Source: Lachnospiraceae bacterium UBA2864
Lineage (GTDB): Bacteria > Bacillota > Clostridia > Lachnospirales > Lachnospiraceae
NCBI GenBank assembly: GCA_002350525.1
Contig: DEFA01000034.1
Span: forward strand, 1-64,000
Length of the DNA: 64,000 nt
Reading direction: 5' to 3'
Each line of letters opens with the position of its first letter. The stretch's first letter is position 1. The position numbers were made by a program, and so were the translations under genes. The notes below the pieces were generated by a model. The model was not told the origin of the DNA, did not search any database, and was given only the letters and a program-made list of their open reading frames with translations. Shown here in pieces: positions 16,413-25,034 of the stretch.

Positions 16413-17729
16413 TTAACTTAGGAATCCCTTATAATTTCTAACTATCATCTTCGATTCCATCTGCTTAATAGTCTCAATGATAACACCACTTATGATGATA
16501 AGCGATGTACCACCGAAAGATACATCAGCACCGAATCTACCGTTGAAGAAGATCGGGATGATTGCAACTATTATAAGTCCGATAGCACCGATAACTACGA
16601 TGTAGTTAAGAATATTATTCAGATAGTCCTGTGTCGGCTTACCTGGTCTGATACCCGGAACGAATCCGCCACCTTTTTTAAGGTTGTTTGCAATTTCCAT
16701 CGGATTGAAAGAAATCGATGTATAGAAATATGCAAAGAACAGAACAAGAAGTATATATATTACCAGTCCGATATAAGCCCATGGATAACCCGGCTTGAAC
16801 CAGTAATTTGAGTTAAGACCTTCAAGAACTCTTGCCCAGAACACACTCTTAACCTGTATTCCGAAAAGGCTTGTTACTATTGAAGGAATTGACATAATTG
16901 TTGATGCGAAGATGATAGGCATAACATTTCCGGTATTTACTTTGATTGGAATATGTGACTGACGTCCGCCTACATTTCTTCTACCCTGAATCTTCTGTGC
17001 ATAAGATACAGGAACTTTTCTTACAGCTTCGTTAAGAAGGATAGTAAGCATTGTTGTTACTATAACTATTGCAATGATTATAGCAGCAGCCATTACTAAG
17101 TGAACAACGTCCTTACCCTTTACGAACATTTCATAAAGACTGATAAAATCATGCGGCATTCTTGATACGATGTTGATAAGAAGGATGATAGATATACCGT
17201 TTCCGATACCTCTCTCAGTAATTCTTTCACCGAGCCACATAATAAATGTACTACCAGCTGTAAGTGAGATGATAACAACCACAACGGTTAAAAAGCTATT
17301 TGAATACAGAAGTCCGCTTTTTCTAAAACTTACGGCAAGACCTGTACTGTTAATAATAGCAAGTGCAACCGACACGAGACGTGTGATGGCTGTCATCTTC
17401 TTACGTCCATCTTCTCCGTCTTTCTGCATCTCTTCAAGTGCCGGAATGGCAATTGTGAGAAGCTGGATGATGATGGATGATGTAATATATGGTGTAACCG
17501 ATAACGCAAAGATGGTCATCTGCGATATGGATCCGCCTGTAAAGGTATTCAGGAGATTTCCTGCAGCAGAACCGAGTGCGTTATTCAAAAAGTCACCAAT
17601 TCTTGCCGTGTCAACACCCGGGGTCGGAATAGAAGAACCGAGTCTTACAATTACCAATATGAAGAAGGTAAATATAATACCGTTTCTTATATCCTTAACC
17701 TTGAGTGCATCCCTGAGGGTTTTAAACAT
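16413..17729 (-). CDS. secY: preprotein translocase subunit SecY
   Basis: Pore-forming channel subunit for Sec export and membrane insertion. 438 aa with ten predicted membrane helices. Hallmarks are the first segment RNGIIFTFFILVIVRLGSSIP, the plug region GGSISQMTIFALSVTPYIT and VNTGNVMPIIFASTIMSIP. Its start codon lies 1 nt after rplO, with GAGGTGAT inside the end of rplO as ribosome binding site, indicating coupling. Confidence 0.98.
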   Translation of the reverse strand: MFKTLRDALKVKDIRNGIIFTFFILVIVRLGSSIPTPGVDTARIGDFLNNALGSAAGNLLNTFTGGSISQMTIFALSVTPYITSSIIIQLLTIAIPALEEMQKDGEDGRKKMTAITRLVSVALAIINSTGLAVSFRKSGLLYSNSFLTVVVVIISLTAGSTFIMWLGERITERGIGNGISIILLINIVSRMPHDFISLYEMFVKGKDVVHLVMAAAIIIAIVIVTTMLTILLNEAVRKVPVSYAQKIQGRRNVGGRQSHIPIKVNTGNVMPIIFASTIMSIPSIVTSLFGIQVKSVFWARVLEGLNSNYWFKPGYPWAYIGLVIYILLVLFFAYFYTSISFNPMEIANNLKKGGGFVPGIRPGKPTQDYLNNILNYIVVIGAIGLIIVAIIPIFFNGRFGADVSFGGTSLIIISGVIIETIKQMESKMIVRNYKGFLS

Positions 17730-17730
17730 A

Positions 17731-18171
17731 CTAGATCACCTCGAATTTTCCGCCTGCAGCTTCGATCTTCTCAACTGCGCTGGCGCTTGCTGCGCTTACC
17801 TGAACTGTAAGCTTCTTTGAAAGCTCTCCATTTCCTAAAATCTTTACACCATCTCTAGGGTTCTTTACGATTCCTGCTTCGATGAGTGATGCTGTTGTAA
17901 CTGTAGCACCGTCCTCAAAACGATTAAGTTCTGAAACGTTAATTGCAACGATATCCTTTGTGTTTCTGCACTTGAAACCACGCTTAGGAATACGTCTGAA
18001 AAGTGGCATCTGTCCACCTTCGAAACCTGGTCTTGGAGCTCCTGAACGAGCCTTCTGACCTTTATGTCCCTTACCTGCAGTCTTGCCGTTACCTGAACCG
18101 TGTCCACGTCCGCGTCTGAAGTCATTACGTGTAACAGATCCTTCTGCCGGCTTTAATGTAGATAAATCCAT
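17731..18171 (-). CDS. rplO: 50S ribosomal protein L15
   Basis: Late-assembly 50S protein. 146 aa with the basic Gly-rich N-terminus (GRGHGSGNGKTAGKGHKGQKARSG), FEGGQMPLFRRIPKRGF and a C-terminal acidic/alanine region. Start has AAGGAGGG. Placed between rpmD and secY. Confidence 0.98.
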   Translation of the reverse strand: MDLSTLKPAEGSVTRNDFRRGRGHGSGNGKTAGKGHKGQKARSGAPRPGFEGGQMPLFRRIPKRGFKCRNTKDIVAINVSELNRFEDGATVTTASLIEAGIVKNPRDGVKILGNGELSKKLTVQVSAASASAVEKIEAAGGKFEVI

Positions 18172-18185
18172 GTCTTAAGCCCTCC

Positions 18186-18365
18186 TTACTCTTCAACCTT
18201 TACTAAATAACTAACCTGAGCGACCATTCCCTTTGTTGCAGCATTGTTAGGAAGCTCTACTGTCTTGTGCATCTTTGTAAGTCCAAGTGCTTCAACTGTT
18301 CTTCTGTGCTTAGGAATAGCTCCTATAGGTGACTTTACGAGTGTTACCTTGATTGTATCTGCCAT
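18186..18365 (-). CDS. rpmD: 50S ribosomal protein L30
   Basis: 59-aa L30 with VTLVKSPIGAIPKHRRTVEALGL and KTVELPNNAATKGMV. The open frame runs farther upstream, but the ATG at 18365 matches family length and has AGGAGG. It lies between rpsE and rplO. Confidence 0.96.
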   Translation of the reverse strand: MADTIKVTLVKSPIGAIPKHRRTVEALGLTKMHKTVELPNNAATKGMVAQVSYLVKVEE

Positions 18366-18378
18366 TTCTCTACGCCTC

Positions 18379-18891
18379 CTAATTAAGAATCTCGGCAACA
18401 GTCTTGCCTCTCTTCTTAGCAATCTCAGCTGGTTCCTGGATGCTTGAAAGACCTGCAAGTGTAGCAAGAACTACGTTCTGCTTGTTGTTTGAACCGAGTG
18501 ACTTAGTACGGATGTTCTTGTATCCAGCAAGATCGAGCACGCTACGTGCAGGACCACCTGCGATGATACCTGTACCTTCAGGAGCTGACTTCAGAAGGAC
18601 CTTAGCACTTCCGAACTCACCTGTAAATCCATAAGGGATACTTCCGTTCTCATTAATAGGTACTTCGATAAGCTTCTTGATAGCATCTTCCTTAGCCTTA
18701 CGAATAGCTTCAGGAATTTCAGCAGCCTTACCTACACCAGCACCTACGTGACCGTTACGATCACCTACAACTATAAGTGCTGAGAATCTCATATTACGAC
18801 CACCCTTAACAACCTTTGTGACACGCTTAATTGCTACAACGTTATCATAAAGCTCGCCAAGTGTGCTTGCATCTATTATTGTATGCTTCAT
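18379..18891 (-). CDS. rpsE: 30S ribosomal protein S5
   Basis: S5 helps maintain decoding accuracy and mRNA unwinding. 170 aa with KRVTKVVKGGRNMRFSALIVVGD, GHVGAGVGKAAEIPEAIRKA and ARSVLDLAGYKNIRTKSLGS. Normal length; spectinomycin-interaction loop region near KGGR is intact. Between rplR and rpmD. Confidence 0.98.
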   Translation of the reverse strand: MKHTIIDASTLGELYDNVVAIKRVTKVVKGGRNMRFSALIVVGDRNGHVGAGVGKAAEIPEAIRKAKEDAIKKLIEVPINENGSIPYGFTGEFGSAKVLLKSAPEGTGIIAGGPARSVLDLAGYKNIRTKSLGSNNKQNVVLATLAGLSSIQEPAEIAKKRGKTVAEILN

Positions 18892-18909
18892 TTATGCTCT
18901 CCTCCCTAA

Positions 18910-19278
18910 TTAGAATCCCAGGCCAGCTTCTCTTGCAGCATCTGCAAGTGCCTTGATCTTACCTGTATAGATAAAACCGCCTCTATCAAATACAACTTCG
19001 TTAATGCCTGCAGCCTTAGCTCTCTCAGCGATAACCTTTCCAAGGTAAGCTGCTGCTTCAACATTATTGGTCTTCTCTAATTCGGAAGCTACTTTCTTCT
19101 CTACAGTAGAAGCACTGACGAGAGTCTTGCCTTCTGCATCATCGATAACCTGAGCATACATATGATTGTTGCTTCTGAAAACTGCAAGTCTTGGTCTCTC
19201 TGCAGTTCCGCTGAAACGGTTACGAATCTTTAAATGCTTCTTTTTGCGAATTACGCTTCTTGATTCCTTGTTAATCAT
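18910..19278 (-). CDS. rplR: 50S ribosomal protein L18
   Basis: 5S rRNA-binding protein. 122 aa with RNRFSGTAERPRLAVFRSNNHMYAQV and the end FDRGGFIYTGKIKALADAAREAGL, diagnostic of L18. Spaced 17-18 nt from its neighbours rplF and rpsE. Confidence 0.98.
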   Translation of the reverse strand: MINKESRSVIRKKKHLKIRNRFSGTAERPRLAVFRSNNHMYAQVIDDAEGKTLVSASTVEKKVASELEKTNNVEAAAYLGKVIAERAKAAGINEVVFDRGGFIYTGKIKALADAAREAGLGF

Positions 19279-19295
19279 GCTACTCTCTCCTTCCC

Positions 19296-19835
19296 TTACT
19301 TCTTACCTGTCTTACCGACCTTACGTCTGATAACTTCGTAATCATACTTGATACCCTTGCCCTTATATGGCTCCGGAGATCTTGTTGATCTGATCTCTGC
19401 AGCATACTGACCAACCTTCTCCTTGTCGATACCTTCAACTACGATCTTGTTATCCTCAACAGTTGTTGAAAGACCTTCAGGATCTTCCATTTCAACAGGA
19501 TGTGAGTAACCGAGTGAGAGCACAAGCTTCTTGCCCTGCTTCTGAGCTCTATAACCTACACCGTTAACCTCAAGAGTCTTCTTGTATCCTTCAGTAACAC
19601 CAACAACCATGTTATTGAGAAGTGTTCTTGTAAGACCATGAAGAGCTCTGTTTCTCTTGAGATCGTTAGGTCTCTTAACTACTATTTCATTTCCTTCAAG
19701 GGTAATCTCCATCTCCGGAGCGAGAGCTCTCTCAAGAGTTCCCTTTGGTCCCTTAACAGTCACCTTATTATTTTCTGCTATATCTACAGTAACACCTGCA
19801 GGTACAGCGATAGGCATTCTACCGATACGTGACAT
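19296..19835 (-). CDS. rplF: 50S ribosomal protein L6
   Basis: L6 lies beside the GTPase-associated centre. 179 aa with MSRIGRMPIAVPAGV, VKGPKGTL and the C-terminal signature PEPYKGKGIKY. Start has AGGAGG. It is preceded by a 159-nt spacer containing three strong hairpins, unusual inside this tight operon. Confidence 0.98.
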   Translation of the reverse strand: MSRIGRMPIAVPAGVTVDIAENNKVTVKGPKGTLERALAPEMEITLEGNEIVVKRPNDLKRNRALHGLTRTLLNNMVVGVTEGYKKTLEVNGVGYRAQKQGKKLVLSLGYSHPVEMEDPEGLSTTVEDNKIVVEGIDKEKVGQYAAEIRSTRSPEPYKGKGIKYDYEVIRRKVGKTGKK

Positions 19836-19878
19836 TTCGCCTTTCCTCCTAAATTTTTAATCCATTTTTGATAGTTAC

Positions 19879-19980
19879 GGAATGCCATAATCTTTTGATG
19901 CTTCGCATCACAGATTCTGTCATTCCTACTGCTCAAATCCTATCGGATTTGAGCGTACATTGATTTCGTCGAAATCAATG
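19879..19980 (-). repeat. three consecutive stem-loops between rpsH and rplF
   Basis: Stem 1: GGAATG (19879) with CATTCC (ends 19926), plus inner AATCT/AGATT and TGATGC/GCATCA. Stem 2: GCTCAAATCC (19931-19940) with GGATTTGAGC (19945-19954). Stem 3: CATTGATTTC (19958-19967) with GAAATCAATG (19971-19980); the latter 10-mer recurs at 19984-19993 next to the rpsH stop. None has a U tract. The compact array looks like a structured RNA or small palindromic element rather than a terminator. Confidence 0.7.
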
Positions 19981-19994
19981 TCTGAAATCAATGA

Positions 19995-20396
19995 CTACCA
20001 AACATAACAGAGTACTTCACCACCGACATTGAGCTTACGAGCTTCCTTGTCTGTGATAACACCCTTGTTTGTTGAAATGATTGCAGTACCCATTCCTCCA
20101 AGTACCTTTGGAAGGTTCTGAGCATCAGCATATATACGAAGTCCCGGCTTAGAGATTCTTCTAATGCCATTAATAACCTTCTCGCTCTTATCCTTACCGT
20201 ACTTAAGAGTAATTCTGATAACATTGAACTCACCATCAGCAACTGTCTCTACGGCACTGATATATCCTTCTCTGAGAAGTATATCTGCAATCGCCTGCTT
20301 CATCTTAGATGCAGGTATATCTACTGTATCATGCTTTGCAGTATTTGCATTACGTATTCTTGTAAGCATATCTGCAATTGGATCGCTTATTGACAT
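19995..20396 (-). CDS. rpsH: 30S ribosomal protein S8
   Basis: Primary 16S rRNA binder of the platform. 133 aa with ADMLTRIRNANTAKHDTVDIPASKMK and the end GVITDKEARKLNVGGEVLCYVW. In enterobacteria S8 represses the spc operon; whether the hairpins directly downstream play such a part here is not known. Start has GGAGGA. Confidence 0.98.
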   Translation of the reverse strand: MSISDPIADMLTRIRNANTAKHDTVDIPASKMKQAIADILLREGYISAVETVADGEFNVIRITLKYGKDKSEKVINGIRRISKPGLRIYADAQNLPKVLGGMGTAIISTNKGVITDKEARKLNVGGEVLCYVW

Positions 20397-20416
20397 TTTA
20401 GTTCCTCCTCTATATC

Positions 20417-20602
20417 CTACCAGCTGGACTTTTTAACGCCTGGAATCTCGCCCTTATATGCCAACTCTCTGAAACATACTCTGCAAATTCCATACTTTCT
20501 TAAATATGCATGTGGTCTTCCGCAGATCTTGCAACGTGTATACTCTCTTGTAGAGAACTTCTGCTTTCTCTGCTGCTTAACCTTCATAGCAGTTTTTGCC
20601 AT
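20417..20602 (-). CDS. rpsZ: 30S ribosomal protein S14, zinc-binding type Z
   Basis: 61-aa S14 of the short type, with two CxxC pairs (CKIC and CRVC) binding zinc and the ending GEIPGVKKSSW. The ATG at 20602 has AGGAGG; the upstream open frame to 20656 overlaps rplE and is not used. Type Z S14 at this spot is typical of Firmicutes. Confidence 0.97.
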   Translation of the reverse strand: MAKTAMKVKQQRKQKFSTREYTRCKICGRPHAYLRKYGICRVCFRELAYKGEIPGVKKSSW

Positions 20603-20615
20603 TTGCTTTTCCTCC

Positions 20616-21155
20616 TTACTTCTGGAACGGCATACCGAAGAGTCTGAGAAGCTCACGAGCTTCCTCGTCAGTGTTAGCCGTTGTAACGAAAATGATATCC
20701 ATGCCTCTTACCTTATCGACCTTATCATACTCGATTTCAGGGAAGATGATCTGCTCCTTGATACCAAGTGCATAATTTCCTCTTCCGTCGAAAGAATCTG
20801 CACTGACACCACGGAAGTCACGAACTCTCGGAAGTGCGAGATTGATGAGTCTGTCTGTAAACTCATACATCTTGTCGCCACGAAGTGTTACCTTACATCC
20901 GATTGACATTCCTTCTCTAAGCTTGAAGTTAGCAACTGACTTCTTAGCCTTTGTAATTACAGGCTTCTGTCCAGCGATTGTTGTGAGGTCCTTAACTGCT
21001 GATTCGAGAACCTTTGCATTTTCCTTAGCTTCACCAACACCCATATTGATAACGATCTTTGCGATCTTTGGAACCTGCATAACGTTCTTATATCCGAACT
21101 TCTCAATCATAGCTGATTTAATTTCGTCATTATAAAAATCCTTTAATCTGCTCAA
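20616..21155 (-). CDS. rplE: 50S ribosomal protein L5
   Basis: 5S rRNA-binding protein of the central protuberance. 179 aa with NVMQVPKIAKIVINMGVG, GQKPVITKAKKSVANFKLREG and RGMDIIFVTTANTDEEARELL. Normal length. Between rplX and rpsZ. Confidence 0.98.
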   Translation of the reverse strand: MSRLKDFYNDEIKSAMIEKFGYKNVMQVPKIAKIVINMGVGEAKENAKVLESAVKDLTTIAGQKPVITKAKKSVANFKLREGMSIGCKVTLRGDKMYEFTDRLINLALPRVRDFRGVSADSFDGRGNYALGIKEQIIFPEIEYDKVDKVRGMDIIFVTTANTDEEARELLRLFGMPFQK

Positions 21156-21175
21156 AGTATTCAGCCTCCTTCCGA

Positions 21176-21493
21176 TTAATCAATAGCCTCGGTCTTTCCG
21201 TTGACCTTAGCTACTCTCTTCTTATCTTTTCCTTCACCCTGGAAGCCTACTCTGACAGCTGCACCTTTATAGAGGTACATAACGTTTGATATATCGATTG
21301 GTGCTTCCTTCTCAATGATACCGCCCTGCTGATTAGCCATGCTAGGCTTGCTGTGCTTGAATACTTTGTTAACGCCTTCAACAAGAACCTTATGATTCTT
21401 AACGTCAACTGAAAGGACCTTGCCTTCCTTATCCTTATCCTTGCCGGCGATAACCTTTACAAGGTCACCCTTCTTTATCTTAGAAGTTGCCAC
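21176..21493 (-). CDS. rplX: 50S ribosomal protein L24
   Basis: Assembly initiator near the exit tunnel. 105 aa with the KOW motif KKGDLVKVIAGKDKDKEGKV, VEGVNKVFKHSKPS and GGIIEKEAPIDISNV. Between rplN and rplE. Confidence 0.97.
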   Translation of the reverse strand: MATSKIKKGDLVKVIAGKDKDKEGKVLSVDVKNHKVLVEGVNKVFKHSKPSMANQQGGIIEKEAPIDISNVMYLYKGAAVRVGFQGEGKDKKRVAKVNGKTEAID

Positions 21494-21505
21494 GATTCTA
21501 CCTCC

Positions 21506-21874
21506 TTAAAGTACTTCAGGTGCAAGTGAGATAATCTTCATGAACTTCTTATCTCTTAACTCTCTTGCAACCGGTCCAAATATACGAGTTCCTCTAGGAT
21601 TGTTATCATCCTTGATGATTACGGCTGCGTTCTCATCAAACTTGATGTATGAGCCGTCCTTACGATGAGCGCCGTGCTTTGTACGAACTACAACAGCCTT
21701 AACAACGTCACCCTTCTTAACAACACCGCCAGGAGTTGCATCCTTAACGGTTGCTACGATGATATCACCGATATTGGCATATCTTCTTGTTGAGCCGCCA
21801 AGTACTCTGATGCAAAGAAGCTCTTTAGCACCTGTGTTGTCGGCAACTCTGAGTCTACTTTCCTGCTGTATCAT
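21506..21874 (-). CDS. rplN: 50S ribosomal protein L14
   Basis: Subunit-interface protein. 122 aa with MIQQESRLRVADNTGAKELL, VGDIIVATVKDATPGG-like region and NPRGTRIFGPVARELR. Universal length. Between rpsQ and rplX. Confidence 0.98.
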   Translation of the reverse strand: MIQQESRLRVADNTGAKELLCIRVLGGSTRRYANIGDIIVATVKDATPGGVVKKGDVVKAVVVRTKHGAHRKDGSYIKFDENAAVIIKDDNNPRGTRIFGPVARELRDKKFMKIISLAPEVL

Positions 21875-21887
21875 CTCTTTTGCCTCC

Positions 21888-22142
21888 TTACTTAGCTCTC
21901 TCTATGATCTCGACAAGTCTCCATCTCTTATCCTTAGAAAGTGGTCTTGTCTCCATAACTTTAACTCTATCTCCAACCTTACACTCATTGTTTTCATCAT
22001 GAGCCTTAAGCTTGTAGGTTCTCTTTACGATTTTTCCGTAAAGCGGATGCTTTACATTATCAACGATTGAAACCACGATTGTCTTGTCCATCTTATCGCT
22101 TGTAACAAGACCTATACGTGTCTTACGAAGATTTCTTTCCAT
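21888..22142 (-). CDS. rpsQ: 30S ribosomal protein S17
   Basis: OB-fold 16S rRNA-binding protein. 84 aa with RIGLVTSDKMDKTIVVSI, HPLYGKIVKRTYKLKAHDE and GDRVKVMETRPLSKDKRWRL. Between rpmC and rplN. Confidence 0.98.
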   Translation of the reverse strand: MERNLRKTRIGLVTSDKMDKTIVVSIVDNVKHPLYGKIVKRTYKLKAHDENNECKVGDRVKVMETRPLSKDKRWRLVEIIERAK

Positions 22143-22162
22143 TGTTTTTTCTCCTTCCCAAC

Positions 22163-22366
22163 TTAAGCGTTAGACTTCTCAGCAATGAGTGTCTGTATTC
22201 TTGCTATATTTCTTCTAACTTCCTTAATACGGCTTGTATTCTCAAGCTGGTTAGTAGCATTCTGGAACTTAAGGTTAAAGAGTTCCTTCTTTGCAGTAAC
22301 AAGATCTGTGCTGAGTTCCTCAACAGACTTTGTCTTTAATTCATCTAAAAATTCTTTAGTTTTCAC
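22163..22366 (-). CDS. rpmC: 50S ribosomal protein L29
   Basis: 67-aa L29 next to the tunnel exit, with KTKEFLDELKTKSVEELSTDL and SRIKEVRRNIARIQTL. The start is a GTG at 22366: AAGGAGG lies 8 nt upstream, whereas the ATG further up the frame (22390) lies deep inside rplP. The gene overlaps the end of rplP by 11 nt. Confidence 0.93.
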   Translation of the reverse strand: MKTKEFLDELKTKSVEELSTDLVTAKKELFNLKFQNATNQLENTSRIKEVRRNIARIQTLIAEKSNA

Positions 22367-22796
22367 TGCTGCTACCTCCTTCCAGATCAACTCTGCTTAC
22401 AACCTTACATCTAATTGGAAGCTTATGTGTTGCAAGACGAAGAGCTTCGCGAGCCTTCTCCTCTGTTACATTTCCTCCAACCTCGAACAGTACTCTGCCC
22501 GGCTTAACTACGGCTACCCAGTACTCTACAGAACCCTTTCCTGATCCCATACGTACACCGATAGGCTTTGTTGTAACAGGCTTATCAGGGAAGATATTGA
22601 TCCATACCTTACCTTCACGTCTTAAGTGACGGTTGATGGCAATACGAGCTGCCTCTATCTGATTTGATCTAATCCAGCAAGGTTCCATTGCTACGATACC
22701 GAACTCGCCACGAGTAATCTTGTTACCTCTTGTAGCTACGCCCTTCATAGAACCACGCTGCTGCTTACGGAATTTTGTTCTCTTAGGCATTAACAT
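22356..22796 (-). CDS. rplP: 50S ribosomal protein L16
   Basis: L16 organises the A-site tRNA region. 146 aa with PKRTKFRKQQRGSMKG, GEFGIVAMEPCWI and GKGSVEYWVAVVKPGRVLFEVGG. Two ATGs are possible (22796 and 22790); 22796 is favoured by spacing from GGAAGGAG, giving MLMPKR, a start common in clostridia. Overlaps rpmC. Confidence 0.97.
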   Translation of the reverse strand: MLMPKRTKFRKQQRGSMKGVATRGNKITRGEFGIVAMEPCWIRSNQIEAARIAINRHLRREGKVWINIFPDKPVTTKPIGVRMGSGKGSVEYWVAVVKPGRVLFEVGGNVTEEKAREALRLATHKLPIRCKVVSRVDLEGGSSSEN

Positions 22797-22798
22797 AA

Positions 22799-23461
22799 TT
22801 ACTTATCTCCTTCCTTTTTTCCCTTATTAGGAAGTACTTCACCATGGTAGATCCATGTCTTTACGCCAACCTTGCCATATGTTGTATCTGCTTCTGCAAA
22901 TCCATAGTCAATGTTTGCACGAAGTGTCTGAAGAGGAATTGTACCCTCGCTGTATGTCTCTTTTCTTGCCATATCAGCACCACCGAGACGTCCGGATACG
23001 CTTGTCTTGATACCAAGAATTCCACCCTTCATAGCTCTTCCCATGCATGACTTCATAGCACGTCTGAAGGATATACGGTTTTCAAGCTGCTGAGCGATGT
23101 TTTCAGCAACAAGCTGAGCATCTGTATCAGGCTTCTTGATTTCCTTAATGTCTATGAAAAGCTTCTTAACTGTAAGCTTCTGAACATCCTTCTTAAGCTT
23201 CTCGATCTCAGCTCCGCCCTTACCAATGATGATACCAGGCTTAGCTGTGAATACGATAACCTTAACCTTATCAACTGTTCTTTCAATATTAATCTTTGCT
23301 ACATTAGCATTGTAAAGCTTCTTCTTAAGGTACTTTCTGATGTTATAGTCTTCAACAAGGTTGTTTGAGAACTCTTCATCTTTGGTATCTGCATACCACT
23401 TTGAGTTCCAATCCTTGATGACACCGACTCTTAAACCATGTGGATTAACTTTCTGTCCCAT
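22799..23461 (-). CDS. rpsC: 30S ribosomal protein S3
   Basis: mRNA entry-channel protein. 220 aa with GQKVNPHGLRVGVIKDWNSKWY, the KH-domain loop KPGIIIGKGGAEIEKL and GILGIKTSVSGRLGGADMAR. 2 nt upstream of rplP, so probably translationally coupled. Confidence 0.98.
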   Translation of the reverse strand: MGQKVNPHGLRVGVIKDWNSKWYADTKDEEFSNNLVEDYNIRKYLKKKLYNANVAKINIERTVDKVKVIVFTAKPGIIIGKGGAEIEKLKKDVQKLTVKKLFIDIKEIKKPDTDAQLVAENIAQQLENRISFRRAMKSCMGRAMKGGILGIKTSVSGRLGGADMARKETYSEGTIPLQTLRANIDYGFAEADTTYGKVGVKTWIYHGEVLPNKGKKEGDK

Positions 23462-23470
23462 GCTGACCTC

Positions 23471-23857
23471 CTATCTCTCATCAAGCACAACTGTAATGTG
23501 GCTTGTTCTCTTCTCAATTCTATATGCTCTACCCTGAGCTCTCGGATGAATTCTCTTCATTGTAGGTCCTTTGTTTGCAAAGCACTCTGCAACGTAGAGA
23601 TTATCAGCCTTGAGACCATTATTGTTCTCAGCATTTGCTACAGCTGAATTCAGGAGCTTATAGATAATTCTTGAAGCATCTCTGTTGTTATACTGGAGAA
23701 TAGCAAGAGCTGTGTTAACATCCTTACCTCTGATGGCGTCTAATACGAAGCACGCCTTTGTAACTGAAACCCTGGCGTAAGAAACGGTAGCCGAAGGTCT
23801 TGTATCTTTATTCTCATTTCTCTGTCTCTTGACTTGAGATCTATGTCCTTTTGACAT
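23471..23857 (-). CDS. rplV: 50S ribosomal protein L22
   Basis: Tunnel-lining protein whose hairpin is a macrolide-resistance hotspot. 128 aa with a longer N-terminus than in E. coli (about 20 extra basic residues, SQVKRQRNENKDTRP), then the core ATVSYARVSVTKACFVLDAIRGK and the loop FANKGPTMKRIHPRAQGRAY. Confidence 0.97.
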   Translation of the reverse strand: MSKGHRSQVKRQRNENKDTRPSATVSYARVSVTKACFVLDAIRGKDVNTALAILQYNNRDASRIIYKLLNSAVANAENNNGLKADNLYVAECFANKGPTMKRIHPRAQGRAYRIEKRTSHITVVLDER

Positions 23858-23871
23858 TTCCTAGTCCTCCT

Positions 23872-24150
23872 TTACTTACCCTTCTTATCTGCGCCATGTC
23901 CCTTGTAAGTTCTTGTGAGTACGAACTCTCCAAGCTTGTGGCCAACCATATCCTCTGTAACATATACAGGAACATGCTTTCTTCCATCATATACTGCAAT
24001 TGTGTTACCAACGAAATTAGGGTAGATTGTTGAACGGCGTGACCATGTCTTGATAACTTCTTTCTGGTTGTCACCCTTCTTGTTCATCTCTGCAATCTTC
24101 TTTAATAAGCTTTCGTCAGCGAATGCACCCTTTTTTAATGAACGAGCCAT
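23872..24150 (-). CDS. rpsS: 30S ribosomal protein S19
   Basis: Head protein contacting S13. 92 aa with MARSLKKGAFADESLLKKI, WSRRSTIYPNFVGNTIAVYDGR and HKLGEFVLTRTYKGHG. Between rplB and rplV. Confidence 0.98.
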   Translation of the reverse strand: MARSLKKGAFADESLLKKIAEMNKKGDNQKEVIKTWSRRSTIYPNFVGNTIAVYDGRKHVPVYVTEDMVGHKLGEFVLTRTYKGHGADKKGK

Positions 24151-24161
24151 GATCTTCCTCC

Positions 24162-25004
24162 TTACTTATAATTCTTACCGTTTCTGTTACGTACTATCAT
24201 CTTGTTAGACTTATTCTTCTTCTTTCTTGTCTTAAGACCGAGTGCCGGCTTGCCCCAAGGAGTTGAAGGTGCTGGTCTACCGATAGGTGCTCTACCCTCA
24301 CCACCACCGTGTGGATGGTCATTAGGGTTCATAACAGAACCACGAACTGTAGGACGGATACCCATGTGACGCTTACGTCCGGCCTTACCGATCTTTACAA
24401 GGCCGTGCTCAATGTTTCCTACAACACCGACTGTAGCTCTTGCTTCAATCGGAACATATCTCATCTCGCCTGAAGGAAGACGAAGTGTTGCATACTTACC
24501 TTCCTTAGCCATGAGCTGTGCTGTGTTACCAGCCGATCTTACAAGCTGTCCACCCTTACCAGGAACAAGCTCAACATTGTGAACTTCTGTACCTACAGGT
24601 ATAGCTGAAAGTGGAAGGCAGTTACCCGGCTTGATCTCAGCGTTAGCGCCGTTCATAAGCTTCTCTCCAACCTTGATTCCGTCCGGAGCAATGATATATG
24701 TCTTTGTTCCGTCAGCATATACGATAAGAGCGATATTAGCTGTTCTGTTTGGATCATACTCGATGCTAACAACCTTAGCAGGAATATCATCCTTGTTTCT
24801 CTTGAAATCTATGATTCTGTACTTCTGTCTGTTTCCGCCGCCATGATGTCTGACAGTGATTTTACCCTGATTGTTACGGCCTGCTGTCTTCTTCTTCTTA
24901 GCAAGAAGTGACTTCTCAGGCTTATCTGTTGTGATCACAGAGAAATCAAGACCTGTCATATTTCTACGCGAAGGTGTATATGGATTATATCCTTTGATTC
25001 CCAT
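24162..25004 (-). CDS. rplB: 50S ribosomal protein L2
   Basis: Core protein near the peptidyl-transferase centre. 280 aa with KPEKSLLAKKKKTAGRNNQGK, the motif RGSVMNPNDHPHGGGEGRAPIG containing the conserved histidine, and a basic C-terminus. Start has AAAGGAG. Between rplW and rpsS. Confidence 0.98.
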   Translation of the reverse strand: MGIKGYNPYTPSRRNMTGLDFSVITTDKPEKSLLAKKKKTAGRNNQGKITVRHHGGGNRQKYRIIDFKRNKDDIPAKVVSIEYDPNRTANIALIVYADGTKTYIIAPDGIKVGEKLMNGANAEIKPGNCLPLSAIPVGTEVHNVELVPGKGGQLVRSAGNTAQLMAKEGKYATLRLPSGEMRYVPIEARATVGVVGNIEHGLVKIGKAGRKRHMGIRPTVRGSVMNPNDHPHGGGEGRAPIGRPAPSTPWGKPALGLKTRKKKNKSNKMIVRNRNGKNYK

Positions 25005-25034
25005 CGTAAAAGTCTCCTTTCAATTACCTACAGT

